Shown here: in pieces, positions 6,648-15,482 of the stretch
Position numbering within the stretch: position 1 is the first letter of the stretch
Layout: each line of letters starts with the position of its first letter
Assembly: GCF_000412695.1 (NCBI RefSeq)
Contig: NC_021499.1
Span: 3,162,001 to 3,226,000 of the forward strand
DNA: 64,000 nucleotides
Direction of reading: 5' to 3'
From: Pseudomonas resinovorans NBRC 106553
Lineage (GTDB): Bacteria; Pseudomonadota; Gammaproteobacteria; Pseudomonadales; Pseudomonadaceae
Translations under genes and position numbers: made by a program
The notes under the pieces: generated by a model
Told to the model about the DNA's origin: nothing
Databases searched by the model: none
The model's input: the letters and a program-made list of their open reading frames with translations, nothing else

Positions 6648-6678
6648 GCTCAACATAAGGCCATCCATTATGCGAAGC
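6648..6678 (-). other. attP2 / unit junction: inverted dif-like site, phage A
   Basis: Second dif-like site, in opposite orientation: XerC-type arm GCTTCGCATAA, nine central bases, XerD-type arm TTATGTTGAGC. It contains the 13-bp repeat found at every junction of the array. CGCATAAT and TATGTT of attP1 pair exactly with ATTATGCG and AACATA here, so the single strand can fold into a dif-like duplex. Copies are at 13618-13648 and 20588-20618; the last one joins A3 to B1. Confidence 0.8.
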
Positions 6679-6850
6679 CTAAGGTAAGAACGATGGCGAT
6701 CACCATGACCAAAAGCAGCCAAACGCCGGAACCGATTTGGCGTCGCACAGGCTTGTCCTCAGTCGGTATCGGGATAACCTGGCGCTGATACTCCTCATAT
6801 CGCTTTTCCCTAAGCTCCTGCCGATACCAATCCCTGTCCTGCATGCCCAT
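6668..6850 (-). CDS. 60-aa C-tail-anchored membrane protein, phage A only (A2 left end)
   Basis: Charged N-terminal part (MGMQDRDWYRQELREKRYEE) and a C-terminal membrane helix (GVWLLLVMVIAIVLTLGFA), giving a tail-anchored layout. A GAGGG ribosome site lies 7 bases before the ATG. Its TAA stop is supplied by the dif-like site (GCATAA), so the gene ends exactly at the prophage junction. It is the first A2 gene from the left; the A1 equivalent lies outside the window. Phage B lacks it. A role in envelope change or superinfection exclusion is possible but unproven. Confidence 0.7.
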   Translation of the reverse strand: MGMQDRDWYRQELREKRYEEYQRQVIPIPTEDKPVRRQIGSGVWLLLVMVIAIVLTLGFA

Positions 6851-7027
6851 AAAAAACCCTCGTTTGATCGTCGCCGAAGGTTATCAGCAACAACTACGAG
6901 GGCAAGTCTGCCGGCCACCGGCCTTGGCGAGCTGGCAACCAATTGGGTTGTTCGTTGAGGTGTTGCAGGTGGCGGGATGCCTTCCCGGATCGGGTCCCTC
7001 CCGCAAGCGGGAGCCCTCCCGATCCGA

Positions 7028-8170
7028 TCAGTTCGTCACGCCGGCTGTAGCCACTTTCGAAGCAAGTCCAGTAGTCGGCAGGTCGGCAACGACGAATCCG
7101 ACATCAACGCCCTTGTACGTCAGGCTGATGACTGTAGCGGACTCGTAGACGATCTCGTAGCCAGCGGTACGCAGGTCATCGAACGATACGCGACGGATGG
7201 CCTGGCCGTTCTGCGCAATGGTGACGTAGCCGCCCAGGAAATCCTCCTCGACACCTTCCCTAGTGCGTTTGCCCTTAAGCAGCGCCTGGAGGTGCATAGA
7301 CAGGCCCTGGTACGGGTGCATCTTCTGCTCAGGGCCGCGAGGCTGGGCCGTATCGGCAGCTGGCGCCACAGGCATCAGCGGCTGAGACGCAGGTTGTTCC
7401 TGGTGCTGAACCTGAACCGGCTTCGCCGGCGCCGGAGGCAGCTTTTTCTTGTCATCCTTGAGCAGCTGGTAGGCCACGATCGACAGGAACAGCACGACGC
7501 AGATAGCCGCACCCTTGAACGGCCAGCGTTTCCACAGCGGCACAATGTCATTCGCCATCGCTTCCAGCACCGCACCGTTGCTCTTCGTGTGCGACTTGTA
7601 GAGCGGGAAATACTTGGACTCGTATTCACGAACCGAGGTGTTGACCACCTCGCCGCGTAGACCGTCCTGAACCTTGCGGATGTATTTCTCATTACTGCCG
7701 AACGCCGTAGCCTTTTTGCAGCGGTAAACCACTTGCACCAGGTCACGAATGGCCGAGCTGATTTTGCCGTACGACTGGGTAATCAGCAGCACGTCAGCAC
7801 CCTCGTGACGATGCTCGGCAAACCACTCCTCGACTGCTACCGGCGTGCCCTTGAAGGGAAACGACTTGTGGCATTCGTCGATGATGTACAGCGGACCGAG
7901 TTCGTTGCCGTCGCCGAGGTCCTTGCGCCAGGTGTCGCCGAAATCCTCAACGCGGCTGAATGGCCGATGTAGCTTGCCGTCGAACTGGTAGTTCCCGCGG
8001 ATCTCGATCAGCTTCGTCGAGCCGGGGAAGAAGTGTTCCCACATATCCAGGCGAAGGGGCAGGTTCGTGATGACTTTCCTCCCCTGCTGCACCACGGCCG
8101 GGATCACATGGAACGCCACCGATTCATAGGATTTGCCGCCACCAGGCTGGCCAAGCAACAGGTTAATCAT
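7028..8170 (-). CDS. zot: Zot-like assembly ATPase, phage A2
   Basis: A2 copy, protein identical to the gene at 58-1200, where domains are described. Confidence 0.93.
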   Translation of the reverse strand: MINLLLGQPGGGKSYESVAFHVIPAVVQQGRKVITNLPLRLDMWEHFFPGSTKLIEIRGNYQFDGKLHRPFSRVEDFGDTWRKDLGDGNELGPLYIIDECHKSFPFKGTPVAVEEWFAEHRHEGADVLLITQSYGKISSAIRDLVQVVYRCKKATAFGSNEKYIRKVQDGLRGEVVNTSVREYESKYFPLYKSHTKSNGAVLEAMANDIVPLWKRWPFKGAAICVVLFLSIVAYQLLKDDKKKLPPAPAKPVQVQHQEQPASQPLMPVAPAADTAQPRGPEQKMHPYQGLSMHLQALLKGKRTREGVEEDFLGGYVTIAQNGQAIRRVSFDDLRTAGYEIVYESATVISLTYKGVDVGFVVADLPTTGLASKVATAGVTN

Positions 8171-8172
8171 GA

Positions 8173-8511
8173 TCAGGAACCCCAGCGAACGAACGGGATG
8201 GTTTGCAGCAGGAAGCGAATCAGCAGGGCCGCAACGATCATGGCCAGGGCCTGGCTAACACCGATCACGCCGAGCATGTTGCCGACCTCAGCCGGAATCA
8301 GTCCGTAGTAGGTCTGCGGATTGAACGGCGCATCAATCCCCGACAACGCAGACGAAGCAACACCAAGAAGCCCCTCAAACACCCAGCAGGCCGCATCTGT
8401 AACGATGTTCCAAAGGTCATCGAAAACCCGCTTGACCAGGGCGAGCAACCAGCTAGCAACAGCCGATATCTTGGCCAGTAGCGAAGTAAAGAATTGGAAG
8501 ATTCCGCCCAT
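8173..8511 (-). CDS. pVI-like minor coat protein, phage A2
   Basis: A2 copy of the gene at 1203-1541, with the same ATG and GGAGG site. Confidence 0.85.
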   Translation of the reverse strand: MGGIFQFFTSLLAKISAVASWLLALVKRVFDDLWNIVTDAACWVFEGLLGVASSALSGIDAPFNPQTYYGLIPAEVGNMLGVIGVSQALAMIVAALLIRFLLQTIPFVRWGS

Positions 8512-8512
8512 A

Positions 8513-9922
8513 TCAGCCTCCAAAGATAATTGCGCGGCAAGTGAATACTGCCGTCACAAGCATGATGACTTTGATGAAATCAAATATGTAACAGAGACTC
8601 TGAAAAGGAATAGTGCCGAAGTTAGCCAGAGCGCCAATCGCAAAGTTCATTGACCAACTCGGACAGCTACCAGAGAAGCTCGGGACAAACGACTGCATGA
8701 ACGACACAAATTCGCTGTTCTCGAAATCAGCCTTAGCATCACTCCAGACACCTTGCATGCCATCCGGATACTTCTGTTCATAGAACGGCTCGATTTCCGG
8801 AAGGTCCGAATCTTGGAAACTATATTGCTCTTCTTCCGGATTATCCTCTTCTGGGTTCTCTTCTGGAGTGCCGGAATCCGTAGTCGATTCCTCGGAGTCT
8901 TTCACGCCGTCCTTATAATTAGCGGTATTAGTTACGGTGTCGTAGTCAAAATAATTATCACCGTAACGAATATTGTAATTCGTGGTGGTTGTGCTGGAAG
9001 TCGTTCCGGGAGTGCCGTCAGGCTTTGTATACGTACCAGTAGTTGAGGAAGCCGGACCAGCAACAGATGCCGGGCCACTAACAGCTGGAGGCGCTTGCTT
9101 CTGAAGATCGTCATAGCAGCCCTGCGGGTTCAACGACCCTTCACAGGACTGCTGGAGGATGTCGCGGATGAAACCGGCTGTCGCGGCCGTGATCACCGGG
9201 TCCAGGGAGGCATAGTCAGATTCCTGCAGGTCCACCTTCGTAGTACCAGATTCACGACGGCACTGATCACCGTCTAACACGTACGGCGCAGTACAGGTGC
9301 CAAAACGATTGATGCTCATAAGGAAAGGACCACCCGTACTCTGAAGACGGCAGTTCTTTACGGTGGCACTAACCGACTCGACGCCAATAAGGGACAACCA
9401 CTGAGGCTTGTAACCCACGAATTGCTGGCAAGCCGCCGTAGCCGATACGCCATAGACATAAACCCCAGTCTCCGGAGCACCCCGCCAGTAAAACGTCGCG
9501 ATCGGCGCGTTTTCGTAGTTCTTGACCTCTTTCTTAATTGTCTTAGAACCCTCATCCATCACCCAGCCGACAGAATTAACAGCAGCAGTAGTCGCAGCGT
9601 GAAGCATCACCTGGGCCGGATTGAGTTTGACGAGGTTCTTCAACTTTCCAGCAACACCAGAAATAGGGACTTTGACCTTCGGCTTTACCGTCACAGGAGT
9701 TTTTGCAGAACCATTGCCAAGCCAGCCTTTTCGCTCAGCTTCAAGTAACAAGTCCTGATTGGATTTGGTCGGCACATAACCGGTAACAGAGCCAGTTGCC
9801 GCTGTGTAACCAGGGCCGGCCTTGATATAGGGGTCAACTTTGACGCGCTGCGTTGCGAGCGCAGCGGGGGAGAAAACAAACAGCGCGATTAGCGCTGCTG
9901 CATACCGATAACAAATGCCCAT
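8513..9922 (-). CDS. TspB/pIII-like adsorption protein, phage A2
   Basis: A2 copy of the gene at 1543-2952. The variable receptor region is identical between A copies. Confidence 0.88.
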   Translation of the reverse strand: MGICYRYAAALIALFVFSPAALATQRVKVDPYIKAGPGYTAATGSVTGYVPTKSNQDLLLEAERKGWLGNGSAKTPVTVKPKVKVPISGVAGKLKNLVKLNPAQVMLHAATTAAVNSVGWVMDEGSKTIKKEVKNYENAPIATFYWRGAPETGVYVYGVSATAACQQFVGYKPQWLSLIGVESVSATVKNCRLQSTGGPFLMSINRFGTCTAPYVLDGDQCRRESGTTKVDLQESDYASLDPVITAATAGFIRDILQQSCEGSLNPQGCYDDLQKQAPPAVSGPASVAGPASSTTGTYTKPDGTPGTTSSTTTTNYNIRYGDNYFDYDTVTNTANYKDGVKDSEESTTDSGTPEENPEEDNPEEEQYSFQDSDLPEIEPFYEQKYPDGMQGVWSDAKADFENSEFVSFMQSFVPSFSGSCPSWSMNFAIGALANFGTIPFQSLCYIFDFIKVIMLVTAVFTCRAIIFGG

Positions 9923-10002
9923 CCGCCAATCACTCCGCCGATAAACACCAGCGAGTAAGCGAGCATGGCTATATCCGCCGGGGTAATCGCTAATTGTTCC
10001 AT
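9889..10002 (-). CDS. 37-aa membrane peptide, phage A2
   Basis: A2 copy of the gene at 2919-3032, again overlapping the adsorption gene by 34 bases. Confidence 0.75.
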   Translation of the reverse strand: MEQLAITPADIAMLAYSLVFIGGVIGGWAFVIGMQQR

Positions 10003-10043
10003 AAGGTTTAGAGGGGATATTGCTATCCCCTCCCCTGGCCAAC

Positions 10044-10178
10044 TTAGGCCTTTTTGACGCCGCGCTTGCCCAGGTCGATGCCCTTGAACGCCATGGTAAT
10101 ACCGATCACCAGAACGCCAGTGGCAGCTACCCAGGTAGCGACTTCAGCGAGGTCTACAGCAGCGAAGATTGCATCCAT
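10044..10178 (-). CDS. Major coat protein, phage A2
   Basis: A2 copy of the 44-aa leaderless coat gene at 3074-3208. Confidence 0.88.
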   Translation of the reverse strand: MDAIFAAVDLAEVATWVAATGVLVIGITMAFKGIDLGKRGVKKA

Positions 10179-10189
10179 TTTGTTTCTCC

Positions 10190-10324
10190 TCAGAGTTTGC
10201 GAATGACGCCGATAATGACGCCTATTTTCCAGCCCAAAGCCCAACCAGCGACTGTGAGCATGAAACCTGCGGTATACACGGTAATAACTCCGTCAACCGT
10301 CAAAGTTGTTAGAGACTCGGGCAT
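10190..10324 (-). CDS. 44-aa membrane protein, phage A2
   Basis: A2 copy of the gene at 3220-3354. Confidence 0.78.
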   Translation of the reverse strand: MPESLTTLTVDGVITVYTAGFMLTVAGWALGWKIGVIIGVIRKL

Positions 10325-10453
10325 TTAATCGTCCCCAAGTTCATCTTCTGGAACCGACTCATTGCACGCCGGACATTCAAGTTCGCCGTCAATGAAGCTC
10401 AGATCCCAGTCGTCCAGGGCGGACTCTTCTCCGCACTCGGGACAGGTGGCCAT
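10325..10453 (-). CDS. 42-aa zinc-ribbon protein, phage A2
   Basis: A2 copy of the gene at 3355-3483, with both CxxC pairs intact. Confidence 0.75.
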   Translation of the reverse strand: MATCPECGEESALDDWDLSFIDGELECPACNESVPEDELGDD

Positions 10454-10455
10454 GA

Positions 10456-10758
10456 TCAGGCGGCCTGTTCGGACTGCTTGACCAACTTGAAGCCGCAAAC
10501 ACGGTTGCGCTCCATGCTTCGGGGGTCCGGCTCGAACTCGAAATTGACCACCGACAGCGGCGGCAGCTGCTGGAATTTCAGGATCACGTCAGGGCTGCAA
10601 GCGATGGTTTTGCCCTCCAGACCGACAGCGGCTTTGCGATCGGGACGACTGGTGTTGCTGGCGTCGTCGGCGTAGTGCAGCTGACAGATGTCGTAAGGCT
10701 TCTGAGTGTTCTTCGAAGTGCCAGCGTCGCGGGTGATGCCCAGGAATACGAACGGCAT
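10456..10758 (-). CDS. Probable ssDNA-binding protein, phage A2
   Basis: A2 copy of the gene at 3486-3788. Confidence 0.65.
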   Translation of the reverse strand: MPFVFLGITRDAGTSKNTQKPYDICQLHYADDASNTSRPDRKAAVGLEGKTIACSPDVILKFQQLPPLSVVNFEFEPDPRSMERNRVCGFKLVKQSEQAA

Positions 10759-10761
10759 GGG

Positions 10762-10944
10762 TTAAATCCTCTTGCTAGTGATCGGGCGGAATTGCCCTGG
10801 AATGTGCTGTCGAGGGAGGTTCCCAGCAGCGGGGTATTTGGGGCTGCGCGGAGCAGCTGGAGAACGGGCCCACACGCCCAGCGCGTGGATGGCCAGGACG
10901 CCCAGGATCAGGACGACGATCAGGTCTACGATGGCGGCAATCAC
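10762..10944 (-). CDS. 60-aa membrane-anchored protein, phage A2
   Basis: A2 copy of the GTG-start gene at 3792-3974. Confidence 0.6.
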   Translation of the reverse strand: MIAAIVDLIVVLILGVLAIHALGVWARSPAAPRSPKYPAAGNLPRQHIPGQFRPITSKRI

Positions 10945-11180
10945 AGGGTGTACCCCGCCATTTCAGCGACACACGGAGTGCCCTTTTCCTCGTAGTCCAG
11001 GAACCAGACTTTTTCGGACTTGGCGCCCTGCTCTTTCCGCTCGTCCAGGGTGCGAATGGTCTGGTCGACCTGGGCCTGGAGAATCGGATTGATGAAGCTA
11101 CGGGCAATCGCCTGTTGCTGGTCCATACGCAGGCGCTGGGAATGGCTCAGGCCGGTGCCCTGGAAGCTGACGGTTCTCAT
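10941..11180 (-). CDS. 79-aa hypothetical protein, phage A2
   Basis: A2 copy of the gene at 3971-4210, coupled to rep by ATGA. Confidence 0.7.
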   Translation of the reverse strand: MRTVSFQGTGLSHSQRLRMDQQQAIARSFINPILQAQVDQTIRTLDERKEQGAKSEKVWFLDYEEKGTPCVAEMAGYTL

Positions 11181-12316
11181 GCCGCCACCAGTTGCAGGTG
11201 ACCAGCAGGACGGCGATACCAAGCGGGGATCGGCAGGTCGTAGACCTTCGTGACTTCGCGAGCCTGGCGGACGATGACCGGCGTGAAGCGGCTGGTATCG
11301 CAGGGGTTGGCGATATCGATACCGATCTGGCGGAGGCGTGCACGATGCTTCTGGAGCGAGCGGTTGTCCTTGTCGAAGGGCTGACCGTTGCTCCAATTGA
11401 TCGCAACCATCGCGGTCATGTTGGCGGCATAAGTGCTAGTGACAATGCCCTCAGCGAGCAATTGCCCAGAGATGGTTACGAGGTCCATGGCCGTTACCTT
11501 CAGCTTGTTGTCCACCGCGAGGAATTCGTCGTGAATGGTGCGGAGACGGGATTCGTTGAACAGGCCCCAGTAGCGAAGACCTTCGCGAGCCAGGAACTCT
11601 TGCTTGAGCTCCTGTTCTTGCCGCACAACGCCATGCTGGTTGCAGTAGGAAATCAGCTGGTCGATGTAGGCCAGCTCCGGCGATTGCTCGCCAAACATGC
11701 GCAGGATGCGCGGGCGGGCGTGTTCCGCCATTTCAAAGCCCTTGTCGTAGGCCTTGCGGTACTGGAGGCGCACGCCCCCTTTTCTCTTGCCGCCAGCTGT
11801 CCAATCGACCGTACGGCCGTTGGGGAACAGATAGCCAACCGAGTGGCCGATTCGTTGAGTTGAGAGGCCGCGCAAGTAAGCGAGTACGTTGCCCTCCCCT
11901 ACAGCGACGTTTGTGGTCAGGTCGATACGCTCGACGGTGCAACCATCCGAAACCCAATCACCAGCACGGGCACCGGAAGCGCCATCGCGCAGAGAAACCT
12001 GAGTGCAGCGGGTGAATGGCGGCAGTCCGTATTCAGCAAGCAGGCGGTTGTAGACCGCGATGCACTGCTCAATCGTTTCGTAACCGAACAGGTTGTCGAG
12101 GCGGTCGATCTTGCTGGGGTTGCCTTCAACGCGAACCTTTCGTCCCTGGACGCTAATACTGATCGAGGTTGAGTAGCTTCCCTCATGCTTGAACCAGGGC
12201 TGGCGGGTGCTGAGCACCTCATGAGTGTTGGCATCGATGGTCAGCGTGAACACGTCACACACGACCGGAAGGTCGTGGTTGTGCTCCTGAGTAACGCTAA
12301 GCCAGTCGATGAACAT
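11177..12316 (-). CDS. Replication initiation protein, phage A2
   Basis: A2 copy of the II/X-family initiator at 4207-5346. Confidence 0.85.
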   Translation of the reverse strand: MFIDWLSVTQEHNHDLPVVCDVFTLTIDANTHEVLSTRQPWFKHEGSYSTSISISVQGRKVRVEGNPSKIDRLDNLFGYETIEQCIAVYNRLLAEYGLPPFTRCTQVSLRDGASGARAGDWVSDGCTVERIDLTTNVAVGEGNVLAYLRGLSTQRIGHSVGYLFPNGRTVDWTAGGKRKGGVRLQYRKAYDKGFEMAEHARPRILRMFGEQSPELAYIDQLISYCNQHGVVRQEQELKQEFLAREGLRYWGLFNESRLRTIHDEFLAVDNKLKVTAMDLVTISGQLLAEGIVTSTYAANMTAMVAINWSNGQPFDKDNRSLQKHRARLRQIGIDIANPCDTSRFTPVIVRQAREVTKVYDLPIPAWYRRPAGHLQLVAA

Positions 12317-12458
12317 CCGTGCACCTCGAAAGAGACGTCACTTGTGACCGTGTTGCAAAATCACAAATGATCTTTCGGTGCTTTATACATGAATCACAAA
12401 TCACAATGCAACACGTGCAAAAATGATACTCGTCGGAAATCACACGTGATGGTGGCAC

Positions 12459-12650
12459 ATGGCCAAAACATATCGTCTGCGGGATGAGGCTGTAGAAGCG
12501 CTACAGAGCAAGCGGATCAAGATGATCGTGGAGACCAAGGAGGACGTTAAAGAGTCCGACCTGCTCGGGGCGCTGCTGTGGAAACACCTGAGCAACCTAA
12601 GCGCTCAGGACATCAAGGCGTACAAAGAAGCCGTCCTTGGAAGGGACTAG
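12459..12650 (+). CDS. Putative RHH repressor, phage A2
   Basis: A2 copy of the repressor-like gene at 5489-5680. The control region 12317-12458 is also repeated. Confidence 0.7.
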   Translation: MAKTYRLRDEAVEALQSKRIKMIVETKEDVKESDLLGALLWKHLSNLSAQDIKAYKEAVLGRD

Positions 12651-12723
12651 TCGCTGGGACAATCACCGCGCGATCGTGCGGTAAAGTGGGGGTGTAACAG
12701 CACCCCCACCCCGACCGGGCGTC

Positions 12724-13017
12724 TCAGGCGCCCTTTCCGTGCTGATACCAGTACAGCTCGGCAGCCGATTGAACGATCTCGTAGAGATCGGATTCCTGAG
12801 CAGGCGAAATCACCTGCATTCGACGCGCACAGCGCAGAAAACCAGCGAACCAATTGCGGTAGCAATCGACGGTCCAGCCGCCTTCCATACCTGCCTCAGC
12901 AAGCATCCGATTCGTTTCGCGTTCCTCGCCAAGGGGGCCGTAGGGATCACCTACAGCGATCAGTTTGGCGATGGATTCGGCTTGCTGCTGGAAGTGGCTC
13001 AGGCTGAGAACATTCAT
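12724..13017 (-). CDS. 97-aa hypothetical protein, phage A2
   Basis: A2 copy of the gene at 5754-6047. Confidence 0.75.
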   Translation of the reverse strand: MNVLSLSHFQQQAESIAKLIAVGDPYGPLGEERETNRMLAEAGMEGGWTVDCYRNWFAGFLRCARRMQVISPAQESDLYEIVQSAAELYWYQHGKGA

Positions 13018-13328
13018 GTAGGTGACTCCTTGTTGATGACGGCCCAACTGTCGCTAAACAGGGGCTTAGAAACATCCCCCGAACCTCCCATGAAGGGGTT
13101 TGCTGGGGTTTGAAATGCCCGAATTAGAGCGGGCCCGACCATATGCGCCACGACGGCCGGGCTAGATGGGCGAGTTTTTTCCTCGGAGCGTTGAAGGCCC
13201 GAAGATGGCCTCCACGGCGTGCTTTGTGTAGCGCCGCAGTGGGCACCCGAGGGGTAATCATGGCGCGAAGGGAGTTTTCAGCGGCGGCGGGCGCAATGCT
13301 CGCGGACGTGCTCCTGAGGGGCGTTACG

Positions 13329-13565
13329 TCACAGGTCCAGAATCGCCCTACAGGCCGCCTGCAATGCTTCCAGGCGCGAATCGAAGTCAGCACCCTCCCG
13401 ATCCAGCTCAGCCACGCGAGAACGCAGCTTTCGCACCTCAGAGGCGAGATTCGGGTATTCGGCGAGCAGATGGCAGACGGCATCGAGGTCGGTACGCCCT
13501 GGAGCGTACAGCCGCGCTTGATTGATGAGGTGTTGCGGAATTTCGAGGGGGTCGGGCTTGCGCAT
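13329..13565 (-). CDS. 78-aa coiled-coil protein, phage A2
   Basis: A2 copy of the gene at 6359-6595, starting inside attP1 at 13557-13584. Confidence 0.8.
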   Translation of the reverse strand: MRKPDPLEIPQHLINQARLYAPGRTDLDAVCHLLAEYPNLASEVRKLRSRVAELDREGADFDSRLEALQAACRAILDL

Positions 13566-13637
13566 AATCGGCCCTATGTTACGCGCCGCCTGGAGCCGGA
13601 GGCATCTTCCAGACGAAGCTCAACATAAGGCCATCCA

Positions 13638-13820
13638 TTATGCGAAGCCTAAGGTAAGAACGATGGCGATCACCATGACCAAAAGCAGCCAAACGCCGGA
13701 ACCGATTTGGCGTCGCACAGGCTTGTCCTCAGTCGGTATCGGGATAACCTGGCGCTGATACTCCTCATATCGCTTTTCCCTAAGCTCCTGCCGATACCAA
13801 TCCCTGTCCTGCATGCCCAT
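13638..13820 (-). CDS. 60-aa C-tail-anchored protein, phage A3
   Basis: A3 copy of the gene at 6668-6850, at the left end of A3. Its stop lies in the A2/A3 junction. Confidence 0.7.
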   Translation of the reverse strand: MGMQDRDWYRQELREKRYEEYQRQVIPIPTEDKPVRRQIGSGVWLLLVMVIAIVLTLGFA

Positions 13821-13997
13821 AAAAAACCCTCGTTTGATCGTCGCCGAAGGTTATCAGCAACAACTACGAGGGCAAGTCTGCCGGCCACCGGCCTTGGCGA
13901 GCTGGCAACCAATTGGGTTGTTCGTTGAGGTGTTGCAGGTGGCGGGATGCCTTCCCGGATCGGGTCCCTCCCGCAAGCGGGAGCCCTCCCGATCCGA

Positions 13998-15140
13998 TCA
14001 GTTCGTCACGCCGGCTGTAGCCACTTTCGAAGCAAGTCCAGTAGTCGGCAGGTCGGCAACGACGAATCCGACATCAACGCCCTTGTACGTCAGGCTGATG
14101 ACTGTAGCGGACTCGTAGACGATCTCGTAGCCAGCGGTACGCAGGTCATCGAACGATACGCGACGGATGGCCTGGCCGTTCTGCGCAATGGTGACGTAGC
14201 CGCCCAGGAAATCCTCCTCGACACCTTCCCTAGTGCGTTTGCCCTTAAGCAGCGCCTGGAGGTGCATAGACAGGCCCTGGTACGGGTGCATCTTCTGCTC
14301 AGGGCCGCGAGGCTGGGCCGTATCGGCAGCTGGCGCCACAGGCATCAGCGGCTGAGACGCAGGTTGTTCCTGGTGCTGAACCTGAACCGGCTTCGCCGGC
14401 GCCGGAGGCAGCTTTTTCTTGTCATCCTTGAGCAGCTGGTAGGCCACGATCGACAGGAACAGCACGACGCAGATAGCCGCACCCTTGAACGGCCAGCGTT
14501 TCCACAGCGGCACAATGTCATTCGCCATCGCTTCCAGCACCGCACCGTTGCTCTTCGTGTGCGACTTGTAGAGCGGGAAATACTTGGACTCGTATTCACG
14601 AACCGAGGTGTTGACCACCTCGCCGCGTAGACCGTCCTGAACCTTGCGGATGTATTTCTCATTACTGCCGAACGCCGTAGCCTTTTTGCAGCGGTAAACC
14701 ACTTGCACCAGGTCACGAATGGCCGAGCTGATTTTGCCGTACGACTGGGTAATCAGCAGCACGTCAGCACCCTCGTGACGATGCTCGGCAAACCACTCCT
14801 CGACTGCTACCGGCGTGCCCTTGAAGGGAAACGACTTGTGGCATTCGTCGATGATGTACAGCGGACCGAGTTCGTTGCCGTCGCCGAGGTCCTTGCGCCA
14901 GGTGTCGCCGAAATCCTCAACGCGGCTGAATGGCCGATGTAGCTTGCCGTCGAACTGGTAGTTCCCGCGGATCTCGATCAGCTTCGTCGAGCCGGGGAAG
15001 AAGTGTTCCCACATATCCAGGCGAAGGGGCAGGTTCGTGATGACTTTCCTCCCCTGCTGCACCACGGCCGGGATCACATGGAACGCCACCGATTCATAGG
15101 ATTTGCCGCCACCAGGCTGGCCAAGCAACAGGTTAATCAT
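13998..15140 (-). CDS. zot: Zot-like assembly ATPase, phage A3
   Basis: A3 copy, identical protein to the gene at 58-1200. Confidence 0.93.
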   Translation of the reverse strand: MINLLLGQPGGGKSYESVAFHVIPAVVQQGRKVITNLPLRLDMWEHFFPGSTKLIEIRGNYQFDGKLHRPFSRVEDFGDTWRKDLGDGNELGPLYIIDECHKSFPFKGTPVAVEEWFAEHRHEGADVLLITQSYGKISSAIRDLVQVVYRCKKATAFGSNEKYIRKVQDGLRGEVVNTSVREYESKYFPLYKSHTKSNGAVLEAMANDIVPLWKRWPFKGAAICVVLFLSIVAYQLLKDDKKKLPPAPAKPVQVQHQEQPASQPLMPVAPAADTAQPRGPEQKMHPYQGLSMHLQALLKGKRTREGVEEDFLGGYVTIAQNGQAIRRVSFDDLRTAGYEIVYESATVISLTYKGVDVGFVVADLPTTGLASKVATAGVTN

Positions 15141-15142
15141 GA

Positions 15143-15481
15143 TCAGGAACCCCAGCGAACGAACGGGATGGTTTGCAGCAGGAAGCGAATCAGCAGGGCC
15201 GCAACGATCATGGCCAGGGCCTGGCTAACACCGATCACGCCGAGCATGTTGCCGACCTCAGCCGGAATCAGTCCGTAGTAGGTCTGCGGATTGAACGGCG
15301 CATCAATCCCCGACAACGCAGACGAAGCAACACCAAGAAGCCCCTCAAACACCCAGCAGGCCGCATCTGTAACGATGTTCCAAAGGTCATCGAAAACCCG
15401 CTTGACCAGGGCGAGCAACCAGCTAGCAACAGCCGATATCTTGGCCAGTAGCGAAGTAAAGAATTGGAAGATTCCGCCCAT
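15143..15481 (-). CDS. pVI-like minor coat protein, phage A3
   Basis: A3 copy of the gene at 1203-1541. Confidence 0.85.
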   Translation of the reverse strand: MGGIFQFFTSLLAKISAVASWLLALVKRVFDDLWNIVTDAACWVFEGLLGVASSALSGIDAPFNPQTYYGLIPAEVGNMLGVIGVSQALAMIVAALLIRFLLQTIPFVRWGS

Positions 15482-15482
15482 A

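Larger units (their letters stand above)
1..6677 (-). mobile_element. Inovirus prophage A, copy A1 (left end outside window)
   Basis: First of three identical tandem units of a filamentous phage. The unit length, 6,970 bp, follows from the constant spacing of every gene between copies. About 290 bp of its left end lie outside the window. Genes run on the minus strand except the small repressor. The right boundary is taken at the dif-like repeat CCATTATGCGAAG (6665-6677), which recurs at every unit junction. There is no integrase, transposase or secretin gene. Confidence 0.93.
6678..13647 (-). mobile_element. Inovirus prophage A, copy A2 (complete)
   Basis: The first unit complete in the window, in direct tandem with A1 and A3 and in the same orientation. 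Its left end carries a 60-aa membrane protein gene that stops inside the junction repeat. Order of the unit from left to right: 60-aa protein, zot-end hairpin, zot, pVI-like, adsorption protein, coat genes, ssDNA-binding protein, replication initiator, control region, repressor, 97-aa gene, origin block, 78-aa gene, attP. Confidence 0.95.

Noticed and set aside
6173..6658. Small plus-strand peptide starting at ATGGCGCGA, seen in both phages (MARREFSAAAG / MARGGFGAAAA)
   Set aside because: The resemblance comes from nucleotide conservation of the origin block. Substitutions hit first and second codon positions as often as third, and the frames diverge at once afterwards.
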